From Gammaproteobacteria bacterium (GTDB lineage Bacteria; Pseudomonadota; Gammaproteobacteria; Pseudomonadales; Azotimanducaceae): 64,000 bases of DNA. Made by a program: the position numbers and the translations under genes. Under the pieces are notes generated by a model. The model saw only the letters and a list, made by a program, of their open reading frames with translations, was not told where the DNA came from and searched no databases. The stretch is taken from the NCBI GenBank assembly GCA_009841615.1, contig VXLL01000018.1, positions 62,001-126,000 of the forward strand, written 5' to 3'. The first letter of the stretch is position 1. Every line of letters begins with the position of its first letter. Positions 18,085-28,097 of the stretch are shown piece after piece.

Positions 18085-19284
18085 GTGTCCTTTCGTGTTA
18101 AGACTCACCAATCAATCGCTTCAATCGATGCGAACGATTGGAACGCTTGTGCAATTCCGTTAAACGGCCCGTACCAACCCTTTGTCGACCACAGATTTCT
18201 TCTTGCGCTGGAGCAGAGTGGATGTGTGTCGGAGGAAACCGGTTGGCAACCGAGTCACATCGAATATAAACACAATGACGAAACTGTCGGCTTGGTGCCA
18301 ATGTATCTCAAAAACCATTCACGAGGAGAGTACGTCTTCGACTACGCTTGGGCAGAAGCTTTTTACCGCGCAGGTAGGAATTACTACCCAAAGTACCAAG
18401 TTTGCGTTCCATTTACTCCAGTTACCGGCGCGCGCATTCTGGTAAAACAAACTCAAGCTAAGGAAGAAATTGAATCATCGTTGATACAAAAGATAATCGA
18501 TCTCACTGATGATACGGGTGTGAGTTCTGCCCACATCACTTTTTTGACGCAGTCAGAATGGTCTAAGTCAAAATTGGCGGGACTCTTACAGAGAATCGAT
18601 CTTCAGTTTCACTGGACAAATGAAGGATACGATTCGTTTGACGAATTCGTGGCGCAACTGACAAGCAAAAAGCGCAAAAATATTCGACGCGAAAGACGTG
18701 ACGTCAAAGAAAACAATTTACACATCGAGTGGTTGACAGGCTCAGATCTTCAAGAACAACACTGGGACGCGTTTTATGAGTTTTATCTCGAAACTAGTTC
18801 CAGAAAATGGGGTAGTGCGTATCTCAACCGCGAATTCTTTAGTCTAGTGAGCACTACAATGTCAGAAAGGATTCTCTTGATCCTCTGCCGTCGCGCTAAA
18901 AAATACATCGCTGGAGCACTAAATTTTCTTGGGGATGAAACACTATATGGTCGTAACTGGGGGTGTATCGAACACTATCCTTTCTTACACTTTGAAATGT
19001 GTTACTACCAAGCAATGGAATACGCGATTAAAACCCGTCTACGCAGTTTAGAAGCTGGTGCACAGGGTGGACACAAGTTTGCACGTGGTTATAAAGCACA
19101 ACCGACCTATTCCGCTCATTACATTGCGAACGCGCAGTTTCGTGCTGCAGTCGCACGGTTCTTGGCGGAGGAAGTGAAGTACGTACATCGCGATCTAGAT
19201 TTTCTTGAATCGCAGTCTCCCTTCAGAGAGCGCACGCTCTCGATACTGGAAGGTGATGCGGCTAAGACCGTCCACGATGTCTAA
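18085..19284 (+). CDS. FemAB-like N-acyltransferase (DUF482 / PF04339)
   Basis: 399 residues, GTG start. The whole length matches the DUF482 family, with tandem GNAT-like folds related to FemAB aminoacyl transferases: WNACAIPLNGPYQPFVDHRFLLALEQSG at the start, RKNIRRERRDV in the middle, EFYLETSSRKWG and YGRNWGCIEHYPFLHFEMCYYQAMEYAI later, and the LEAGAQGGHKFARGY motif near the C-terminus. Members are often named peptidogalycan biosynthesis or GNAT proteins; the substrate is not established. It is cytosolic by appearance and separated from the RDD gene by only 15 bp. Confidence 0.85.
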   Translation: MSFRVKTHQSIASIDANDWNACAIPLNGPYQPFVDHRFLLALEQSGCVSEETGWQPSHIEYKHNDETVGLVPMYLKNHSRGEYVFDYAWAEAFYRAGRNYYPKYQVCVPFTPVTGARILVKQTQAKEEIESSLIQKIIDLTDDTGVSSAHITFLTQSEWSKSKLAGLLQRIDLQFHWTNEGYDSFDEFVAQLTSKKRKNIRRERRDVKENNLHIEWLTGSDLQEQHWDAFYEFYLETSSRKWGSAYLNREFFSLVSTTMSERILLILCRRAKKYIAGALNFLGDETLYGRNWGCIEHYPFLHFEMCYYQAMEYAIKTRLRSLEAGAQGGHKFARGYKAQPTYSAHYIANAQFRAAVARFLAEEVKYVHRDLDFLESQSPFRERTLSILEGDAAKTVHDV

Positions 19285-19299
19285 GAAGCTCAATTCTGC

Positions 19300-20148
19300 A
19301 TGACTTCATCAACACCTCCGCTTCCGATCGCCGAAGACACGCATGGGATGTCATCGCGTGGCGAACAGTTCACACTCAAAGACATTGAGAAGTTTCAAAT
19401 TCTGGACACAAAATTTGTTCAGGAAACGCCGGAAGGAGCTGAACTAGAAATTCGACCTGCCGGTTTTCTGGCAAGAGGGATCGCGTTTATCGTCGATGAG
19501 CTTATAAGATTCTTGATCCTTCTAGTGTTTGTGATCATCGCTTCAATCGTACGCTCAGCCTTAAGTCCTGCTTTGAGCAACATAGTCAATGGGGCAACTC
19601 TACTAGTAATTTTTTCCATGAGTTGGTTCTATGGTGTGTTTTTTGAACAACTAAATGACGGCAAAACACCTGGAAAAGTGGTTTCTTCAATTAAGGTGAC
19701 TAACGCCGAAGGCACTCCCGTCGGCATAATGCAATCAATCATTCGAAACCTGTTCCGACCCGTCGATTCACTAGGCTTCGGTATAGTAGGAGGATTGCTA
19801 CTCCAAAATGCAGCGATATTTCCGCTAGGTTTACCTGGATTGTTTTTTGTCCTGTTCTCGAAGAACTTTCGACGTCTCGGAGATCACCTAGCGGACACAA
19901 TAACAGTCTACACCAATCAACCAAGAGTTGTGCCTTATAAGGGTGTCAGCACACCAATTTCGATTCCAGCAACGCTGTCGCTACAGGATCAAAATTTGTT
20001 ATTAGCATTTCAAGACCGCAGCGCGGAGTTTTCCGATGAACGCAAAATTGAGCTAGCTGAAGTGCTCGAACCTCTACACAGACAACGATCTGAAGAGGCA
20101 GTGAACATCTGCTTTGGATACGCCAATTCAATACGGGGCGCTTCATGA
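19300..20148 (+). CDS. RDD family membrane protein (MoxR cluster)
   Basis: 282 residues, ATG start. A polar N-terminal tail of about 50 residues leads to the RDD domain: RPAGFLARGIAFIVDELIRF, then GKTPGKVVSSIKV and FRRLGDHLADTIT, with three to four membrane segments. A cytoplasmic tail of about 70 residues follows. Its stop overlaps the next ATG (ATGA). In many proteobacteria such a gene opens the SpoIIM/DUF4129/DUF4350/MoxR/DUF58 cluster, as here; RDD proteins have been linked to ion or solute transport in some bacteria, but its job in this cluster is unknown. Confidence 0.85.
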   Translation: MTSSTPPLPIAEDTHGMSSRGEQFTLKDIEKFQILDTKFVQETPEGAELEIRPAGFLARGIAFIVDELIRFLILLVFVIIASIVRSALSPALSNIVNGATLLVIFSMSWFYGVFFEQLNDGKTPGKVVSSIKVTNAEGTPVGIMQSIIRNLFRPVDSLGFGIVGGLLLQNAAIFPLGLPGLFFVLFSKNFRRLGDHLADTITVYTNQPRVVPYKGVSTPISIPATLSLQDQNLLLAFQDRSAEFSDERKIELAEVLEPLHRQRSEEAVNICFGYANSIRGAS

Positions 20149-21128
20149 AGGAGAATCGATTCATTCACAATCGTGAAGAAATTTGGCAAACTTTTGAAAA
20201 CGCGCTCAACGAGTATGAACGCAAGCGAAACGTTCAAGCTTCGACAAATGTAGAGGAATTCGTTGATCTATACCGTGCCGTGTCGCATGACCTAACGGTG
20301 GCTCGCACTCGACACTACGGTGCGAATTTAATTACTCGTCTGAATTCGCTAGTCCTTCGAGGACACAATTTGGTCTATGTCTCACGCACGGGATGGCTCG
20401 AAAATATTTTCCGTTTCTACACAAACACGTTTCCCAGAGAAGTGCGTAAACATAAAAAATGGGTACTAACTTCGCTCATCTTATTCACGTTTCCTTGGTT
20501 AGCTGTGTCTTACTGCATCTCTAAATCTGACACCTTCATTTACACTGTGATGGACAGGAGTACCGTAGCAGGGTTCGAGCAAATGTACGACCCAAGCGAT
20601 GCGAGGCATGACACAAACCCTCCTGCGTCACGTCAGCTCGAGGCTTTAGGTGGGTACATACAAAATAACACCTCTATCGGTCTAGTGACTTTTGTGTCCG
20701 GAATTGGCTTTGGCTTGCTGACAATTTTCGTCCTACTGTTTAACAGTGTATATTTAGGCTCGGTGTTCGCACATCTAACCGTTATCGGCTACGGATCGAC
20801 GTTGTATCCGTTCGTAATCGGACACGGAGCGCTTGAACTAACAGCCATTGTCATTGCGGGGGCTGCGGGCTTGCGTTTAGCAGTTGCTCTGTATTTCCCG
20901 GGTAATTTGGGACGACAAACTGCGCTCAGACAAGGAATACGGGAAGCGATGACCCTGGCCGCAGGATTTTTTACGATGTTCATCTTAGCGGCGTTCATTG
21001 AGGCATTTTGGTCGCCCGTCAGTCTACCCAACATTGTCAAGTACTTAGTAGGTGGCACCTTATGGGTTTTGGTGCTTTCGTATTTTTTCTTTGCGGGTCG
21101 GAATGAAATTTCAAGACTCTCAGGTTGA
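20145..21128 (+). CDS. SpoIIM-like (DUF95) membrane protein
   Basis: 327 residues, ATG overlapping the previous stop by 4 bp. The N-terminal cytoplasmic helices (WQTFENALNEYERK...FVDLYRAVSHDLTVAR) and later membrane segments with FVIGHGALELTAIVIAGAAGLRL are typical of the SpoIIM/DUF95 family. In Bacillus SpoIIM belongs to a peptidoglycan-degrading engulfment complex; in non-sporulating bacteria the homologue occurs in MoxR clusters with an undefined membrane role. The next reading frame begins inside its 3' end. Confidence 0.87.
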   Translation: MKENRFIHNREEIWQTFENALNEYERKRNVQASTNVEEFVDLYRAVSHDLTVARTRHYGANLITRLNSLVLRGHNLVYVSRTGWLENIFRFYTNTFPREVRKHKKWVLTSLILFTFPWLAVSYCISKSDTFIYTVMDRSTVAGFEQMYDPSDARHDTNPPASRQLEALGGYIQNNTSIGLVTFVSGIGFGLLTIFVLLFNSVYLGSVFAHLTVIGYGSTLYPFVIGHGALELTAIVIAGAAGLRLAVALYFPGNLGRQTALRQGIREAMTLAAGFFTMFILAAFIEAFWSPVSLPNIVKYLVGGTLWVLVLSYFFFAGRNEISRLSG

Positions 21129-22533
21129 ACTTCGTTTACGCACACCTGACGAAGCTTCAGATGTAGGCATTCTGTTAGCTCGCAAGTATTGGTGGGCGTT
21201 ACTAGGAAGTTGGGCAGTGTTTGCAATTCCAATCTTTGGAATTGCTTGTTTTATCCCGAACACCATCATCGCCTTATTGTTGTTTTGGTGGTTCAAACCG
21301 TTGTACGAACGACTGCCATTACAAATTGTTAGCTCCGCGATTTTCTTGCAGAAACACAGTTTCAAGTCAGCATTGCGCGGTGTTTTTCAATACGACACAT
21401 TGGCGTGGTTGACGATCTATCGATTGTGTCCTGGAAGGAGTACGTTGACTCCGATCGCGGCATTGGAGGGTATCGAAAGTGGTACTGGTAAGATTCGAAG
21501 ACGAAGACAACTCATTAAATCGCCACTAATGAGCTCTTACATACTTCTCCACGGCGGGATGTCTTTATGTGAGTTGGTCTTAGTCACCACCGGGGTTACC
21601 GTGTACATGATACTATTCCAACCTGTATTTGACGAGACGTTACTACCTATCGATTTATTCGAGTTGCGGTGGAACTGGATTTGGGGTTTGCAATCAGGTA
21701 AATATGTACTCCTCAGTCTATTACTTGCCAGCTCAGCGTTTATGGCTCCATTCTATGTTTGTGCCGGCTTTGGTTTGTACATCAATCGCAGAATCGGATT
21801 AGAGGGATGGGACCTGTATCTTGGCTTACAGAGAATGATTGCTCGGCTGAGTACGGTACTTCTAGTACTCCTAATCCTTTTTCCAACAGCCAATATAGTG
21901 GCGCAAGATACAACTGACACCACGCCCACCACTATCAACTCACAAACAAATGTACGTTCCGAAATCGACGAGACCATGCAAGAGCATGTTGTAAGGGAAC
22001 AGGTCATAAGAGTGCCTCGACCATCAGAGCATGGACCGAAAAATGCCTGGAATTTCGTCATTCAAATTCTCAGTTATGTGATCATGGGATTGTTGGTGTC
22101 ATTGTTGATTGGGCTTGTCGTATGGGCAATTATCAGGCTTCGCATTTGGGAGTTCGTGAAAAAACGATCCAGAACGAGTGCAGTTGAGCAAACTGAAGCT
22201 TCTATTATCGCGGATGCAACAAAGGGAGTGGATTTACCGTCCAATGTAGTCACCAACGCTAAGTTAGCTTGGAACGAAGGACGCACCCGGGACGCTATGT
22301 CCCTGCTCTATCGTGGGGCATTGCTCTACTTAATCGCCAAACACTCGTGCCCGATTGAACTATGCGACACCGAACGAGTCTGCGGCAGGGTGATTGCTCG
22401 ACGCGTACCATCATTGAGTGCCTCGTTTAACAAACTGAGTTTACACTGGCAACAAGTAGCTTACGGCAAAAAAACACTTGCTGACCCAGAGTTTCGACAG
22501 CTCCTATCGCTTTATGAAGATTCGTTCGCGTAA
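21103..22533 (+). CDS. DUF4129 domain membrane protein
   Basis: 476 residues from the ATG at 21103, overlapping the preceding gene by 26 bp; a frame-open extension to 21052 is less likely. Several membrane segments in the N-terminal half are followed by an extracytoplasmic linker (about residues 285-325), another membrane segment and a cytoplasmic C-terminal DUF4129 domain (NEGRTRDAMSLLYRGALLYL...TERVCGRV...FNKLSLHWQQVAYG). The domain is almost always found beside MoxR and DUF58 genes. Function unknown. Confidence 0.82.
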   Translation: MKFQDSQVELRLRTPDEASDVGILLARKYWWALLGSWAVFAIPIFGIACFIPNTIIALLLFWWFKPLYERLPLQIVSSAIFLQKHSFKSALRGVFQYDTLAWLTIYRLCPGRSTLTPIAALEGIESGTGKIRRRRQLIKSPLMSSYILLHGGMSLCELVLVTTGVTVYMILFQPVFDETLLPIDLFELRWNWIWGLQSGKYVLLSLLLASSAFMAPFYVCAGFGLYINRRIGLEGWDLYLGLQRMIARLSTVLLVLLILFPTANIVAQDTTDTTPTTINSQTNVRSEIDETMQEHVVREQVIRVPRPSEHGPKNAWNFVIQILSYVIMGLLVSLLIGLVVWAIIRLRIWEFVKKRSRTSAVEQTEASIIADATKGVDLPSNVVTNAKLAWNEGRTRDAMSLLYRGALLYLIAKHSCPIELCDTERVCGRVIARRVPSLSASFNKLSLHWQQVAYGKKTLADPEFRQLLSLYEDSFA

Positions 22534-23758
22534 TTCCAATTCCTGGATCTATATTCTCGTCGGTGCGCTGGTTGTACTCGGCTGTTTGCTTATGTTCGGC
22601 GGTTGGCTTTGGTGGCGGCTCAACACAGAGGAGCAGACGCAAATCTTTTTAACGAATGAAGCTCTCAGAGACCGTTGGTTCGCAATTTCAAAGTTCAGCG
22701 AGAAATATGGAGTAAGGGTACACTCAAGGGCGCAACTAAATGCACAGGATATGCCCGCCCATTCGGATACGATCGTACTGGCAGATGTACGAAGTTCGGT
22801 AGTCGACGAAAATGTCAGCACAGCGTTAGAAAACTGGGTCCTACAAGGAGGTACATTGGTTTATCGCGTGCCCGTAGTGTATACAGACGAAGATCCGTTG
22901 AACGCACTTAACTCACAGTTATTCCCGAATAAGTTTATGGTCTATGAGGAACGTGAGCCCAGTATTTTTGACGCTTGGTCATTGGGGAATTTGCAGCTTC
23001 CAATGAAGTTCCCGTGTTCCTCGGTCACACAACCGATTCAGTTTGCTAATGGGGATACTGCTAACCTCGAAAAGAGCTTACAGAGTCCACCTTACCTTGT
23101 GACCAATGAATCACCCCATGCTGAAGATATCGTGCCCTTAGCTCAAATGTACTTCGTAAAAATGAATTGGGGATTCGGGACAGTGTATTTCGCAACGGAT
23201 CTGGATGTCTGGTCGAATCAACGAGTGGACTGTGCCGATCATGCGTATGTGTTCTTGCGCTTGGTCGGTGGCACCGCAAACCCGATTGCTAGTCGAACCA
23301 ATGAAATCGGGGTTTGGATAGTCCCAAGAGTACCAGTAAAAGTGCCAAGTCTTCTCAACTTGGTGTGGGACAACTATTACATTGCACTAATAGGAATCTT
23401 AGTTACGTTCCTCGTCGCATTGATCGCGCGAAATGTAAGGAGTTCCCCAGCCATACACGCTATACCGATACCTCGCCGTGCAACAATCGATTACGTAACT
23501 AGTGTAACAGAGTTTGCTTGGCGAAAGAATGACATCAAACGCTTCTTCCAAGCGTTTCAATGGGTAAGCGACAACCCGAAGGGGATATTTGGACCACGCC
23601 AGAGCACAGAACCCGGAAAAACGGCCGAACAAATGTCAACAGGCCCATCAGGTAATCTGAACGACTCGCCCGAAACTGAGGCGGACTTGGTCGACAACGT
23701 GAGAAAACTACAAGCAAAATTGCGAGATAACATGCAGCCATCACTACGAAAATCTTAA
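22514..23758 (+). CDS. DUF4350 domain protein
   Basis: 414 residues from ATG 22514, inside the last 20 bp of the DUF4129 gene. One N-terminal membrane segment (residues about 11-31), an extracytoplasmic domain with a class I glutamine-amidotransferase-like fold pattern (NTIVLADVRSSV..., then LENWVLQGGTLVYR), a second membrane segment near residue 290 and a cytoplasmic tail with FAWRKNDIKRFFQAF. This is the DUF4350 layout, and the gene order is also that of DUF4350. It probably forms a membrane complex with its neighbours; no enzymatic activity can be claimed. Confidence 0.8.
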   Translation: MKIRSRNSNSWIYILVGALVVLGCLLMFGGWLWWRLNTEEQTQIFLTNEALRDRWFAISKFSEKYGVRVHSRAQLNAQDMPAHSDTIVLADVRSSVVDENVSTALENWVLQGGTLVYRVPVVYTDEDPLNALNSQLFPNKFMVYEEREPSIFDAWSLGNLQLPMKFPCSSVTQPIQFANGDTANLEKSLQSPPYLVTNESPHAEDIVPLAQMYFVKMNWGFGTVYFATDLDVWSNQRVDCADHAYVFLRLVGGTANPIASRTNEIGVWIVPRVPVKVPSLLNLVWDNYYIALIGILVTFLVALIARNVRSSPAIHAIPIPRRATIDYVTSVTEFAWRKNDIKRFFQAFQWVSDNPKGIFGPRQSTEPGKTAEQMSTGPSGNLNDSPETEADLVDNVRKLQAKLRDNMQPSLRKS

Positions 23759-23776
23759 CGGAGAACCCCTAACAGT

Positions 23777-24799
23777 ATGAACGAATTAGTCTCACCCGAA
23801 TCGGAACAAAAACACCATGAAGTCGATGCTCAAACGATGGAAGCGATCGACCAATGTTCACAATGTTTTAGTCAGATTTCAGCGAACATTTCACGAATCG
23901 TGCTTGGACAGGACGATGTGGTCGATCACGTCTTGCAGAGTTTAATAGCGAACGGGCACGTGTTACTTGAAGGTGTGCCTGGTTTAGGGAAAACTCTGCT
24001 AGTGCGTGCCCTAGCCACAAGTATTCAAGCGGACACCGCACGTATTCAGTTCACGCCGGACCTTATGCCAAGTGATGTAACAGGTCACGCACAGTACAGT
24101 CTGAAAACGGAAGAATTCATTATTCGAAAGGGACCAGTCTTCACCAATCTTTTACTAGCAGATGAGATTAATCGAGCACCTGCAAAGACTCAATCCGCTC
24201 TCCTTGAGATCATGCAGGAAAGGCGGGCAACGATTGAAGGGGAGAGCTTCGCCGTGGCCAAGCCATACATGGTTCTAGCCACCCAAAATCCGATCGAGTT
24301 CGAAGGTACCTACCCTCTTCCCGAAGCACAACTGGATCGATTCATGATCAATGCCTATATCGACTATCCTGCCGTCGACGATGAAGTAGCGATCGTAGAT
24401 CAAGTAACTACCGATCGCGCCGTAGACCAACTTGATACTTCAGCCATCGAAGCTGTCGCGACGGCGGAAGACGTCTTGAAAGCACAACAGGTCGCTTCGA
24501 GAATTCACATAGATGATGAAGTATTGAAATACGCGGTGGAGATAGTGCGCGCAACACGCAACTTCAACGGTGTCACTCAAGGCGCTAGTCCCCGTGCAGG
24601 AATCGCGTTAGCTCGGATGGCGCGCGGAGCGGCATTAATGAACAACAGATACTTTGTTACGCCAGACGATATTCATTCAACCGCGCTACCTGCTCTGCGG
24701 CATCGCATTTCACTAAGTCCAGAGTTCCAAATTGAGGGTCTGTCCGCAGACAAAGTGTTGGACGATATTATCGCAGAGATTCCCGCGCCAAGAACATGA
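23777..24799 (+). CDS. MoxR family AAA+ ATPase
   Basis: 340 residues, ATG start. Walker A GVPGLGKT at 66-73, Walker B LLLADEINRAPAKTQSALLEIMQERR, the sensor-1 ATQNP segment and the LPEAQLDRFM arginine-finger block. MoxR ATPases act as chaperone-like remodellers for metal insertion or complex assembly, usually with a von Willebrand A-type partner encoded next door. Here the partner is the DUF58 gene, whose ATG overlaps the stop by 4 bp. An N-terminal tail of about 40 residues precedes the ATPase core. Confidence 0.93.
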   Translation: MNELVSPESEQKHHEVDAQTMEAIDQCSQCFSQISANISRIVLGQDDVVDHVLQSLIANGHVLLEGVPGLGKTLLVRALATSIQADTARIQFTPDLMPSDVTGHAQYSLKTEEFIIRKGPVFTNLLLADEINRAPAKTQSALLEIMQERRATIEGESFAVAKPYMVLATQNPIEFEGTYPLPEAQLDRFMINAYIDYPAVDDEVAIVDQVTTDRAVDQLDTSAIEAVATAEDVLKAQQVASRIHIDDEVLKYAVEIVRATRNFNGVTQGASPRAGIALARMARGAALMNNRYFVTPDDIHSTALPALRHRISLSPEFQIEGLSADKVLDDIIAEIPAPRT

Positions 24800-26127
24800 G
24801 GCCTTCTAATCTCTTTGTCGGCAGTCTAGCAGGGATCACGTTGTTGGCGATACTTGCGCCGACCGCAAGGCTACTTCAGTTCCCAGATTTTCTCCACGAG
24901 TTTCTTGATCTCTTGTTGATCATTGTGGCGAGTCTTTGGCTAGTTATTGTCGTCATCGACTATTTAATATTACGCAAACGGGCCGAGCTTAATGCTCGTC
25001 GGGAAATGGCTAACAGCTTAGCCGTCGGGCACAAGAGCATAGTAGAACTCTCTGTTCGCCACAACTACACGCGAACGGTCAAAATGATCGTACATGATCG
25101 ATGCCCTTTAGAACTCAATCCTAAAAACTCAAAGATTTCGCAGTCGGTTCCAGCACAGAGTACGCTACGCTTTGAGTATTCGGTCCACCCGCGAGTCCGC
25201 GGAAATTTCGAACTTGATTTTGTAGACATCACCTTGAATTCGATACTTGGATTTTGGCAAGCGATTTCGCAGGTATCTTGTAAGACCTCTGTTCGAGTCT
25301 ACCCAGACTTCGCCCAAATCAGCAGGTATCTGCAAATTTTGTTAGCACATCAAACCCTCTTGATTGGAATGCGAAAACAGCATCGTCGAGGGACTGGACT
25401 AGACTTTCATCAATTACGCGAATATCGCCAAGGAGATCAGTTAAATCACATTGACTGGAAAACAACGTCGAAGCGTCGGGCGTTAATTTCACGAGAATTT
25501 CAAGACGAACGGTCGCAGCAATTGTTGTTTCTCGTGGACACTGGAAAACGTATGCATGGCGACGATGAGGTGTCGCCACTCTTTGACCAAGCCCTAGACG
25601 CGATGCTGTTGCTGTCCTACATCGCCCTACAGCAAGGCGATGGTGTGTCTGTGTATTGCTTCGGACAGATTTCTCGTTGGATTCCAGAAATGAAGGGACT
25701 GTCGTCAATTACGCGCATGCTCCACCGTACCTATGATTTGCACACCGGTACCTATGCGTCCGATTACATTGAGGCGGCCGAAAACGCCCTTGCAAGACAC
25801 CGAAAAAGATCATTAGTTGTAATGTTGACGAGTTTCCGAGACGATGATCAAGACTTACCGATTGCACTGAAATTGCTTTCGACTCGACACATCGTTATGC
25901 TGGCAAACTTGCATGAGAGTCTGATCGATCGCTTATATGAGTCCGACGTTGATACAGCAGCTAGCGCACTAAGCGTATTGGGTATTGCGAGATACATTCA
26001 GGAGCGTGCCCGCGTCGTCGCGCAATGCAAAGGAGCTTGTAGAATCGTGCTCGAAAGCAAACCTAAAGACCTTCCGATAAATATGGTCAATGCTTATTGG
26101 AGCCTCAAGCGTTCCGGGCAGTTTTAA
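24796..26127 (+). CDS. DUF58 domain membrane protein
   Basis: 443 residues, ATG overlapping moxR by 4 bp. Two membrane segments at the N-terminus (about 8-55), a beta-rich section, then the DUF58 core RRGTGLDFHQLREYRQGDQ followed by LNHIDWKTTSKR and a vWA-like domain. The metal-adhesion motif is weak: VDTGKRM where DxSxS is usual. The protein is the likely membrane-side partner of MoxR. It ends the tightly overlapping block that starts at 19300. Confidence 0.9.
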   Translation: MRPSNLFVGSLAGITLLAILAPTARLLQFPDFLHEFLDLLLIIVASLWLVIVVIDYLILRKRAELNARREMANSLAVGHKSIVELSVRHNYTRTVKMIVHDRCPLELNPKNSKISQSVPAQSTLRFEYSVHPRVRGNFELDFVDITLNSILGFWQAISQVSCKTSVRVYPDFAQISRYLQILLAHQTLLIGMRKQHRRGTGLDFHQLREYRQGDQLNHIDWKTTSKRRALISREFQDERSQQLLFLVDTGKRMHGDDEVSPLFDQALDAMLLLSYIALQQGDGVSVYCFGQISRWIPEMKGLSSITRMLHRTYDLHTGTYASDYIEAAENALARHRKRSLVVMLTSFRDDDQDLPIALKLLSTRHIVMLANLHESLIDRLYESDVDTAASALSVLGIARYIQERARVVAQCKGACRIVLESKPKDLPINMVNAYWSLKRSGQF

Positions 26128-26221
26128 CCAGCAGGTCGTATTTTCGAACCAAAAGACGAGTGGTCTAGGGTACGGAGTTCGCAAATGTAGCGTCCATCAT
26201 TCCACCTAAAGTGGGCAAACA

Positions 26222-26866
26222 ATGACTACAACATATAACCCCTACGAAGCACCGAAGACGGATTTCACAGACACGCAGGCAAAGTCGGCGGAACACGAAC
26301 TTGCTTCGATTAAAGAACGGGTTTTAGCATTCATAATTGATTTGCTCGTAATTTTTGCCGTATTTATCGGGTTAGGTATAGCTACAGAGATCGCAGAGCT
26401 CTTCGTTGGTACTAACTCGAAGATCAAAATTTGGATTGGCTATTCCCCCACCCTCCTCTCTTTCAATCTGTTCAATCCATGGGTTTGGATCGATATATTC
26501 GTTTTCAACTGTCTATACCTTGCTGTAAACGGGGTGTTATTGCACCGGCACGGTCAATCCATCGGAAAGAGGTTCCTCAAAATTGCAATAGTAGACGCTG
26601 ACACCTACGAAAGAGTCCCCTTACCTCGTCTCTATTTCTCCCGTTACTTGATCTGGGAAGTGCCTTATCTATTCAATGTTGCGGCCAGATTGATCATTTA
26701 TCTAGTTGACTTAGCTTTCGGATTGAGAAAGACCCGTCGAACACTACACGATCTAACCGCAAACACCATAGTGATCAAAGTGGTTTATGCCCCAAACTAT
26801 AGCGCACCCACTCTAGATCGCTTAGCGCGAAAGGCTCAGAGTCGTGGTACGCGAAAAGTGATTTAG
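26222..26866 (+). CDS. RDD family membrane protein with NPYEAP N-terminus
   Basis: 214 residues, ATG start. The N-terminal tag YNPYEAPKTD is shared with the RDD gene at 28414 (LNPYVAPTAD) and is frequent in RDD-type proteins. The domain shows KERVLAFIIDLLVIF, then HGQSIGKRFLKIAIVD and a TRRTLHDLTANTIVIKV ending of the core. About four membrane segments; basic tail. It is 94 bp after the DUF58 gene and may be co-transcribed. It and the 28414 gene look like local duplicates now separated by a decayed ATPase gene. Confidence 0.82.
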   Translation: MTTTYNPYEAPKTDFTDTQAKSAEHELASIKERVLAFIIDLLVIFAVFIGLGIATEIAELFVGTNSKIKIWIGYSPTLLSFNLFNPWVWIDIFVFNCLYLAVNGVLLHRHGQSIGKRFLKIAIVDADTYERVPLPRLYFSRYLIWEVPYLFNVAARLIIYLVDLAFGLRKTRRTLHDLTANTIVIKVVYAPNYSAPTLDRLARKAQSRGTRKVI

Positions 26867-26942
26867 TGGAAGTACCTATCGAATCGTGCGGTTCGTGACT
26901 TCATCATATCTAACAAAATCGTAGTCCTGATCAAACACTCCA

Positions 26943-28097
26943 TCAAATCAACATGCCCTCGTTGAGGAGTGAAACGAATTCTCGATAAGGCATTAAGTCT
27001 ACCGAACCAATTCGTCTTCGATCGTCTTCGGAAGTCATGTCAACCGCAGTTTCCGGTTTATGCTCTTCAATGAATGCATTGATACCACGTAGATCGCGGG
27101 ATCTCACACGGCTCTTAACTTCCACTGCTACTTGACCGTCTCAAAGAACAAAGTCTACTTCAAGCCCAGAACTGGTGCGCTAAAAAGCAATTTCAAAGTC
27201 TTTCTCTAAGTAGCTTCTCGCCGCCCGAATTTCTGTGAGTATCAAGTGTTCAAACGATTTACCAAACTCGGTTGTGCTCCGATGGTCGAGAGTACGACCA
27301 CAAACGAAGTTTGCCAATCCAAAGTCGAATAGGTAGAACTTGGGTTTGCTCGAAAACGTCGTACGTTTTGAAGGTTTTCGAAAAGGGTATACGAGATATC
27401 CCACGAGTGTATCCTCAAGGATTTTGACATAGGTTCGTACTGTGTGGTTGCTCACCCCACAATCGCGGGAGATGCTGCTGTGGTTCAATATTTCTCCATG
27501 GAAGAATCTCATCGCCTTGAAAAAGCGGGAAAAGGCTTGCGCGTTCCGGACGTAGGTTTCGTTGTAGATTTCTGTTTCGAGATAGATATTTACGTACGCA
27601 TCAAGGCTACGACGGTAATTTTGTCGCCCGTAAATCGGCGGGAGTAACCCAGAATTTAAACCGGTCAACAGATCGAATTCTTCAATTTCACCTATGGTTA
27701 ACGGATATATATGGAATCGCCAAGCTCCGCCACCGAGTAAATTGACGCCAGGAACTTTCAACTTCTGTGCACTAGACGCACACAGAACAAATGAGTAGAG
27801 TTTGCTTTCAATCAACCGGTGAACTTCATCCAAAAGGTTTGGTGCGTTTTGCAGTTCATCAATTACGACAGGACGCCGTAGTTTTTCTGGAGTTTGTGCT
27901 TGTAGCATTTCACCAAGAGCAGTTGGTCGCACACTAAAACAATCCCATTGGTCAAATTCTAGAAGGACTAAATAGATGGACTCTTTAAATTTTTCTCGTA
28001 AATAGGTCGACTTTCCGCACTGTCGAGGGCCCCACAGGAATGCAGACTGTTTTGCAGGAAGTTGAAGGTCCAACTTACGATCGTAACATTCTCGCAC
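26943..28097 (-). pseudogene. DUF4143 / AAA ATPase, broken by two in-frame stop codons
   Basis: The frame is open from GTG 28097 to 27183 and encodes WGPRQCGKST (Walker A) and PVVIDELQNAP (Walker B) near the N-terminus, then the DUF4143 domain (YLFDFGLANFVCG, FEHLILTEIRA). The same frame continues as RTSSGLEVDFVL and DGQVAVEVKSRV to a final stop at 26943, the normal DUF4143 C-terminal nuclease-like domain, but it is cut by TAG at 27180-27182, where Trp is expected, and TGA at 27141-27143, where Gly is expected. Both fit single-base changes. Such ATPases are widespread orphan genes, frequently transferred and lost. A truncated 305-residue product may still be made. Confidence 0.85.

Noticed and set aside
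21052-21102. Upstream extension of the DUF4129 gene
   Set aside because: It would overlap the SpoIIM gene by 77 bp; ATG 21103 gives the expected N-terminus.
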